A DNA stretch of 27,383 nucleotides from positions 1 through 27,383 of the forward strand of contig CAMXNV010000005.1 of assembly GCA_947245315.1 (NCBI GenBank), read 5' to 3'. Position numbers and translations under genes: made by a program. Under the pieces are notes generated by a model. The model ran no database searches, was not told the DNA's origin, and saw only the letters and a list, made by a program, of their open reading frames with translations. Position 1 is the first letter of the stretch. Every line of letters starts with the position of its first letter. This DNA comes from an uncultured Oscillibacter sp. (GTDB lineage: Bacteria > Bacillota > Clostridia > Oscillospirales > Oscillospiraceae). Below, piece after piece: positions 24,001 to 27,383 of this stretch.

Positions 24001-24771
24001 ATGCTGCTTGCCATCGACGTGGGCAACTCCAATACCTCCATGGGGCTCTTCGACAAGGACAAGAATCTGCGCTTCCTGGCCTCCCTGGACACGGACAGCC
24101 GGAAGACCGCCGACCAGATCAGCATCGACCTGATGAACCTCTTCACCCTCTACCATTTCAGCTACAAGGACGTCACCGGGGCCATCCTGTGCAGCGTGGT
24201 GCCCCCGCTGAACTTCATGATGGAGAAGGCCCTGACCCGCCTCCTGGGCAAGCCCCCCATGGTAGTGGGCCCCGGGGTGAAGACCGGGCTGAACATCCGC
24301 CTGACGGTTCAGACCCAGGTGGGGGCGGACATCGTGGCGGACGCCGTGGCGGCCCTGGAGAAATTCACGCCCCCCATCATCACCATCGACATGGGAACGG
24401 CCACCACCATCGGGGTCATCTCCGAGGGCCGGACCTACGAGGGGGGGCTGCTGCTGCCGGGGGTCAACGTCTCCCTGGAAGCCCTGAGCCGCCGGGCGGC
24501 CCAGCTGCCGGACATCTCGCTTCAGCACCCCAAGGCCCTCATCGGGAAAAGCACCGAGGACTGCATGCGCTCCGGCATCGTCTACGGTACTGCCGGAATG
24601 CTGGACGGCATCATCGACCGCATCCGGGAGGAGTTCCCGGGCCGGACGGTCAGCGTGGTGGCCACCGGGGGCAACGCCCCGGTGATCGTCCGCTACTGCC
24701 GGAACCCGATCATCTACGACAAGTTCCTGCTGATGGACGGGCTGTGGACCATCTATCAGAAGAACCGCTGA
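24001..24771 (+). CDS. coaX: type III pantothenate kinase
   Basis: A 256-residue CoaX, which phosphorylates pantothenate in the first step of coenzyme A synthesis. It shows the ASKHA-fold signatures: LLAIDVGNSNT at 2-12, the GAD motif at 108-110, and TIDMGTATT at 128-136, then GGLLLPGV. The usual Arg after GAD is Ile here (GADI). GAAAGGAG lies 8 bases before the ATG. It is monocistronic, with its own promoter and terminator. coaBC, the later CoA-pathway gene often found beside priA, is not in this window. Confidence 0.95.
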   Translation: MLLAIDVGNSNTSMGLFDKDKNLRFLASLDTDSRKTADQISIDLMNLFTLYHFSYKDVTGAILCSVVPPLNFMMEKALTRLLGKPPMVVGPGVKTGLNIRLTVQTQVGADIVADAVAALEKFTPPIITIDMGTATTIGVISEGRTYEGGLLLPGVNVSLEALSRRAAQLPDISLQHPKALIGKSTEDCMRSGIVYGTAGMLDGIIDRIREEFPGRTVSVVATGGNAPVIVRYCRNPIIYDKFLLMDGLWTIYQKNR

Positions 24772-24782
24772 CAAACCGCGCC

Positions 24783-24814
24783 CCGCCCGCCTGACCGGCG
24801 GGCGGCCTTTTTTT
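24783..24814 (+). terminator. Rho-independent terminator after coaX
   Basis: CCGCCCGCC (24783-24791) pairs with GGCGGGCGG (24797-24805) over a 5-base loop, followed by CC and seven T residues. Confidence 0.92.
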
Positions 24815-24823
24815 CAAAACCCG

Positions 24824-24848
24824 GGAACGCCGCCCCGGTTTTCCCGTC
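24824..24848 (+). promoter_or_regulatory. ECF-type promoter, likely autoregulatory
   Basis: GGAAC (24824-24828), exactly 16 bases, then CGTC (24845-24848) fits the GAAC-N16/17-CGTC pattern of many ECF sigma factors. It lies 41 bases before the ECF sigma gene, so that factor probably activates its own operon. Confidence 0.7.
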
Positions 24849-24889
24849 TATACAAGTGAGGGCCCATCAAGCACGAAAGGGGAGAGACT

Positions 24890-25444
24890 ATGGAAGATCA
24901 CGCCATCGTAGACCTGTACTGGTCCCGGGACCCGGAGGCCATCCGGCGGACCGGCGAGAGGTACGGCGGCTACTGCCGGGCCATCGCCCGGAACATCCTG
25001 CCGGACCGCCGGGACGCGGAGGAGTGCGTCAACGACACCTGGCTGAACGCCTGGAACGCCATGCCGGAGGACCGGCCCCGGCTGCTGGCCCCGTACCTGG
25101 GGAAGATCACCCGGAACCTGGCCCTGACCCGCTGGCGGGCCGGTCACGCGGAGAAGCGGGGCGGGGGCGAGCTGCCCCTGGTTCTGGAGGAGCTGGGGGA
25201 GTGCGCCTCTCCCGGGGACGCCCTCCAGGCCGTGGAGGCGGCGGAGCTGGCGGAGGCGGTGAACCGCTTTCTCCGCACCCTGCCGGAGCGGGAGTGCGGC
25301 GTCTTCCTCCGGCGCTACTGGTTTGCCGAGCCCATGGCCGAGGTGGCCAGGCGCTACGGCATGCGGGAGGCCACCGTGCGGACCAGCCTGTTCCGCAGCC
25401 GGGAGAAGCTGCGGCGGCATTTAGAAAAGGAGGGCTTGCTATGA
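24890..25444 (+). CDS. ECF-family RNA polymerase sigma factor
   Basis: A 184-residue sigma-70 family protein with only regions 2 and 4. Region 2 (about 22-85) includes RRDAEECVNDTWLNAWNAMP and the -10 recognition helix near LGKITRNLALTRWR. Region 4 (about 128-180) ends in a helix-turn-helix, VARRYGMREATVRTSLFRSREKLRRHL. GAAAGGGGAGAG precedes the ATG. The stop overlaps the start of the next gene (ATGA), the usual arrangement of a sigma factor with its membrane regulator. The signal that activates it is unknown. Confidence 0.93.
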   Translation: MEDHAIVDLYWSRDPEAIRRTGERYGGYCRAIARNILPDRRDAEECVNDTWLNAWNAMPEDRPRLLAPYLGKITRNLALTRWRAGHAEKRGGGELPLVLEELGECASPGDALQAVEAAELAEAVNRFLRTLPERECGVFLRRYWFAEPMAEVARRYGMREATVRTSLFRSREKLRRHLEKEGLL

Positions 25445-26469
25445 AACACGCAGAACTGCTGTTCCTGGCTATCGGCGGCGCGGACCCGGAGCTGGTGGCC
25501 CGGTCGGAAAAGAGAAAGAAGCGGCCCTGGGCCGGGTATGGCCTGGCCGCGGCGGCCTGTCTGGTGTTGGTGCTGGCGCTCCGGAGCATCGGGACCCCCG
25601 TCCCAGACCCGCCCACAGGGACGGCGGAACCAAATGTCCCCGTGGAGCCTGCGCTTGTCCTGCCGGAGCGGGGCCGCGAGACCGGCGCCCTGCGGCTGCT
25701 GAGCTATGCCCCCCAGTCCCGGGAGGAGGGGGCGGATTTCCTCATCTACGTCAATGAGGAACAGTTTTCGATCCAGGAGGACGGCGGGCGTTACTGCATC
25801 CGGAGCACCAGCCCGCTGCCGGAGGGCTTCCCGGAGTGCGGCCTGGACATCCTCCACCTCCCCGGCGCCACCCCCGCCGGGGCCAGGGAGGCGGCGGAGA
25901 AGGCCCTGGGGGAGCGCTATACGAGCCTGACCACGGAGGAGCCGGCGGAGGCCCTGCCCGGCAGTCTCTACCTCCGGGCCGACATGGGCGCGGACTGGGA
26001 CGCGGAGCAGGCGGAGCTCTGGTTCGCGGAGGACGGGGAGGGGGGGACCTTCGTCCTGGCTTCCCGCTATTTCCTGGAGGCGGAGGAGGGCCTGGGGCGG
26101 CGGTTCCGGGATATGGTCTCCAGCTTCCGGGCGGTCTCCCGGAACGAAATTGTGCCGGAGTGGATGCGCTCCCTCCGAGAGGCGGCGGACCGCCTCTTCC
26201 CGGCGCTGTTTTCCAACGATCTCTCCGGCGTCTCGGACCTGCTGGCGGAGGGCGCCGACGCGGAGGCCTACGGGGAGGACGTCTGGGAATATCTCTCCAT
26301 CGCCTCGGTGGATTACGCCCCGGATGACGACCGGGATCCCGCCTCCGCCACGGTCTGGGTCAAGCACCGGCTGAACCTGGAGGAGGGGGAGAGCTACAGT
26401 TACCTGACCATGGAACTGACCCGCCGGGAGGGACAATGGCGGCTGGCCTGGTCCGGCCTGGAGAAGTGA
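25441..26469 (+). CDS. membrane protein, putative regulator of the ECF sigma factor
   Basis: A 342-residue protein: a short cytoplasmic N-terminus (about 30 residues with the basic cluster RSEKRKKR), one membrane span at about 31-47, a Pro/Thr linker, and a large extracellular part. The last 90 residues or so (from LREAADRLFPALFSND to WRLAWSGLEK) resemble an NTF2-like or DUF4829-type fold, which is tentative. There is no HxxxCxxC zinc anti-sigma motif. An anti-sigma role is inferred from the ATGA overlap with the sigma gene and from topology. GGAGGG lies just upstream of the ATG, inside the sigma gene. A gene controlled by the sigma factor but not regulating it is the alternative. Confidence 0.75.
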   Translation: MKHAELLFLAIGGADPELVARSEKRKKRPWAGYGLAAAACLVLVLALRSIGTPVPDPPTGTAEPNVPVEPALVLPERGRETGALRLLSYAPQSREEGADFLIYVNEEQFSIQEDGGRYCIRSTSPLPEGFPECGLDILHLPGATPAGAREAAEKALGERYTSLTTEEPAEALPGSLYLRADMGADWDAEQAELWFAEDGEGGTFVLASRYFLEAEEGLGRRFRDMVSSFRAVSRNEIVPEWMRSLREAADRLFPALFSNDLSGVSDLLAEGADAEAYGEDVWEYLSIASVDYAPDDDRDPASATVWVKHRLNLEEGESYSYLTMELTRREGQWRLAWSGLEK

Positions 26470-26520
26470 GGGGTATACCCACAGGCCTCCCGCATAGCCT
26501 GAGCACAGGGGGGCTGTGGA

Positions 26521-26715
26521 ATGAAGGAGCAAATCCGCCTGGCGGACGTGGAGCACGCCCGGAGGGCCACGGAGGAGGACCGCCTGTTCCTCTTTGAGCT
26601 CCAGCGGGCGCTGCTGCTGGAGCTGAGAGAGATGGGCGTTCTGAATGACCGGCAGTGTCAATACGCCGAGGACCGGCTGCGGAAACAGGAGGACCTTCCG
26701 CAGAAGGAGGAATGA
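26521..26715 (+). CDS. small hypothetical protein, SHOCT-like C-terminus
   Basis: A 64-residue, charged, helical protein. Residues 29-58 (LLLELREMGVLNDRQCQYAEDRLRK) resemble the short C-terminal SHOCT-type oligomerisation motif, in which a helix and a G-I/V-L/I turn precede a second helix. The ribosome site is weak (only GGGGG upstream). It lies 51 bases after the sigma-regulator gene and before a terminator, so it may be the third gene of that operon. Function is unknown. Confidence 0.55.
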   Translation: MKEQIRLADVEHARRATEEDRLFLFELQRALLLELREMGVLNDRQCQYAEDRLRKQEDLPQKEE

Positions 26716-26734
26716 AAAATGAGGCGTTCGGAGA

Positions 26735-26777
26735 GAGGCACCCGGAGAACCGGCGGCCCCTCCGGGCGCCTCGTTTT
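26735..26777 (+). terminator. terminator after the small ORF
   Basis: GAGGCACCCGGAG (26735-26747) pairs with CTCCGGGCGCCTC (26760-26772) with one A-C mismatch and a 12-base loop, then GTTTT. It probably ends the sigma-factor operon. Confidence 0.75.
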
Positions 26778-26798
26778 CCCCTCTCCGGAGGTATGATA

Positions 26799-26827
26799 TT
26801 GATTTCCGGAGAGGACTGGAGTACAAT
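26799..26827 (+). promoter_or_regulatory. sigma-A promoter of the AmmeMemoRadiSam gene
   Basis: TTGATT (26799-26804), 17 bases, then TACAAT (26822-26827), 32 bases before the ATG at 26859. Confidence 0.7.
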
Positions 26828-26858
26828 TGGATTTACAAGAAACGAGGAGGGAATGTCC

Positions 26859-27383
26859 ATGCCGATTGTTGGCGCGCTGATTCTGCCCCATCCGCCCCTG
26901 CTGCTGCCCGAGGTGGGCCGGGGGCAGGAGAACCAGGTCCGGGCCACCCTGGACGCCTATCGCCGGGCCGCCGGACAGGCGGCGGACTGGCGGCCCGACC
27001 TGCTGGTCCTGTCCTCGCCCCACGCGCCCATGTACGCCGACTACCTCTCCATCGCCGACGGCCCCGGGGGGCAGTGGGACATGTCCACCTTCGGCGCCCC
27101 CCAGGTCCGCCTGGAGGCGGACTATGACCGGGCCTTCCGGGAGGAGCTAACCGCCCGGACCAAGGCCGCGGGGCTCCCGGCGGGGATGCTGGGGGACCGG
27201 CCCCGGCACCCGGACCACGGCACCGCCGTGCCCCTGTACTTCCTCCGGGAGGCGGGGGTCCGCTGCCCCCTGGTCCGGCTGGGCCTCTCCGGCCTGTCTC
27301 CCCTGGAGCACTACCGGCTGGGCCAGTGCGTGGCGGAGGCGGCGAATGCCCTGGGCCGCCGGGTGGTCTACGTGGCCAGCGGC
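26859..27383 (+). CDS. AmmeMemoRadiSam system protein A, LigB-like N-terminal part (3' end missing)
   Basis: The first 175 residues of a protein whose start MPIVGALILPHPPLLLPEVGR and blocks VLSSPHAPMYADY, FGAPQVRLEADYDRAF, HPDHGTAVPLYFLRE and RLGLSGL match the LigB/MEMO-like class III extradiol dioxygenase superfamily. In Clostridia this domain is commonly fused to a C-terminal AMMECR1 domain and encoded next to a radical SAM gene (the AmmeMemoRadiSam system), whose function is not established. The frame is open to the window end, so the AMMECR1 part and the radical SAM partner are not seen. AGGAGG at 26845-26850 is 8 bases from this ATG; ATG 26853 is too close. Confidence 0.82.
   Translation, partial: MPIVGALILPHPPLLLPEVGRGQENQVRATLDAYRRAAGQAADWRPDLLVLSSPHAPMYADYLSIADGPGGQWDMSTFGAPQVRLEADYDRAFREELTARTKAAGLPAGMLGDRPRHPDHGTAVPLYFLREAGVRCPLVRLGLSGLSPLEHYRLGQCVAEAANALGRRVVYVASG

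Noticed and set aside
24815..24844. Imperfect inverted repeat (AAAACCCGGG with CCCCGGTTTT) after the coaX terminator
   Set aside because: One mismatch, no T-run, and it overlaps the ECF promoter boxes, which explain the sequence better.
24856..26469. A single 537-codon frame that could suggest a protein fused to the sigma partner
   Set aside because: Its first 195 codons are an out-of-frame reading of the ECF sigma gene. The real partner begins at ATG 25441 with a ribosome site and ATGA overlap.
26471..26480. Palindrome GGGTATACCC after the sigma-partner gene
   Set aside because: Too short and isolated to support an operator or attachment-site claim.
1..27383. tRNA, rRNA, CRISPR array, insertion sequence or prophage
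   Set aside because: No cloverleaf, regularly spaced repeats, transposase or integrase motifs, or direct-repeat boundaries were noticed by eye on either strand.

Overview
The window looks like chromosomal DNA from a high-GC, spore-forming member of the Clostridia, most likely the Oscillospiraceae (Flavonifractor/Lawsonibacter/Dysosmobacter-like). This rests on very GC-rich codon use, strong AGGAGG ribosome sites, a Firmicutes-type housekeeping gene order, and three morphogenetic spore-coat genes. No tRNA, rRNA, CRISPR array, insertion sequence or phage gene was seen. Taxonomy is inference; no database was searched.

Bases 1-3476: the 3' end of a YbbR/CdaR-type gene, then an RseC-family membrane protein, a DUF5685 protein and a J-domain protein with a cysteine-string tail, all joined by start/stop overlaps. 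A frameshifted, decaying second copy of the J-protein's C-terminal half follows at 3079-3476.

Bases 3501-16135: a long + strand housekeeping block, yicC-remA-gmk-rpoZ-priA-def-fmt-(zinc metallopeptidase)-rsmB-rlmN-prpC-prkC-rsgA. It links nucleotide metabolism, transcription, replication restart, translation initiation, rRNA modification, Ser/Thr phosphosignalling and ribosome assembly. The order follows the Bacillus subtilis yloC-to-cpgA region, but coaBC, rpe and thiN are absent. A strong terminator closes it at 16147-16175.

Bases 16176-22364: a spore-coat basement region. It holds a 52-codon cysteine-capped membrane peptide gene, the 22-codon spoVM, a SipL-like gene (DUF3794 plus LysM) and spoIVA. 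The last two are preceded by sigma-E-type promoters. In known spore formers SpoVM anchors SpoIVA on the forespore, and SipL/SpoVID binds SpoIVA, so the parts of one structure lie within 6 kb. An amino-acid ABC transporter operon on the minus strand (18223-20620) lies between sipL and spoIVA.

Bases 22361-27383: minus-strand genes for a CPCC cysteine-rich protein, an O6-alkylguanine-DNA alkyltransferase and a histidine phosphatase. On the + strand are coaX, an ECF sigma factor with a likely autoregulated promoter and an overlapping membrane partner gene, a small unknown ORF, and the 5' part of an AmmeMemoRadiSam-type gene that runs off the window.
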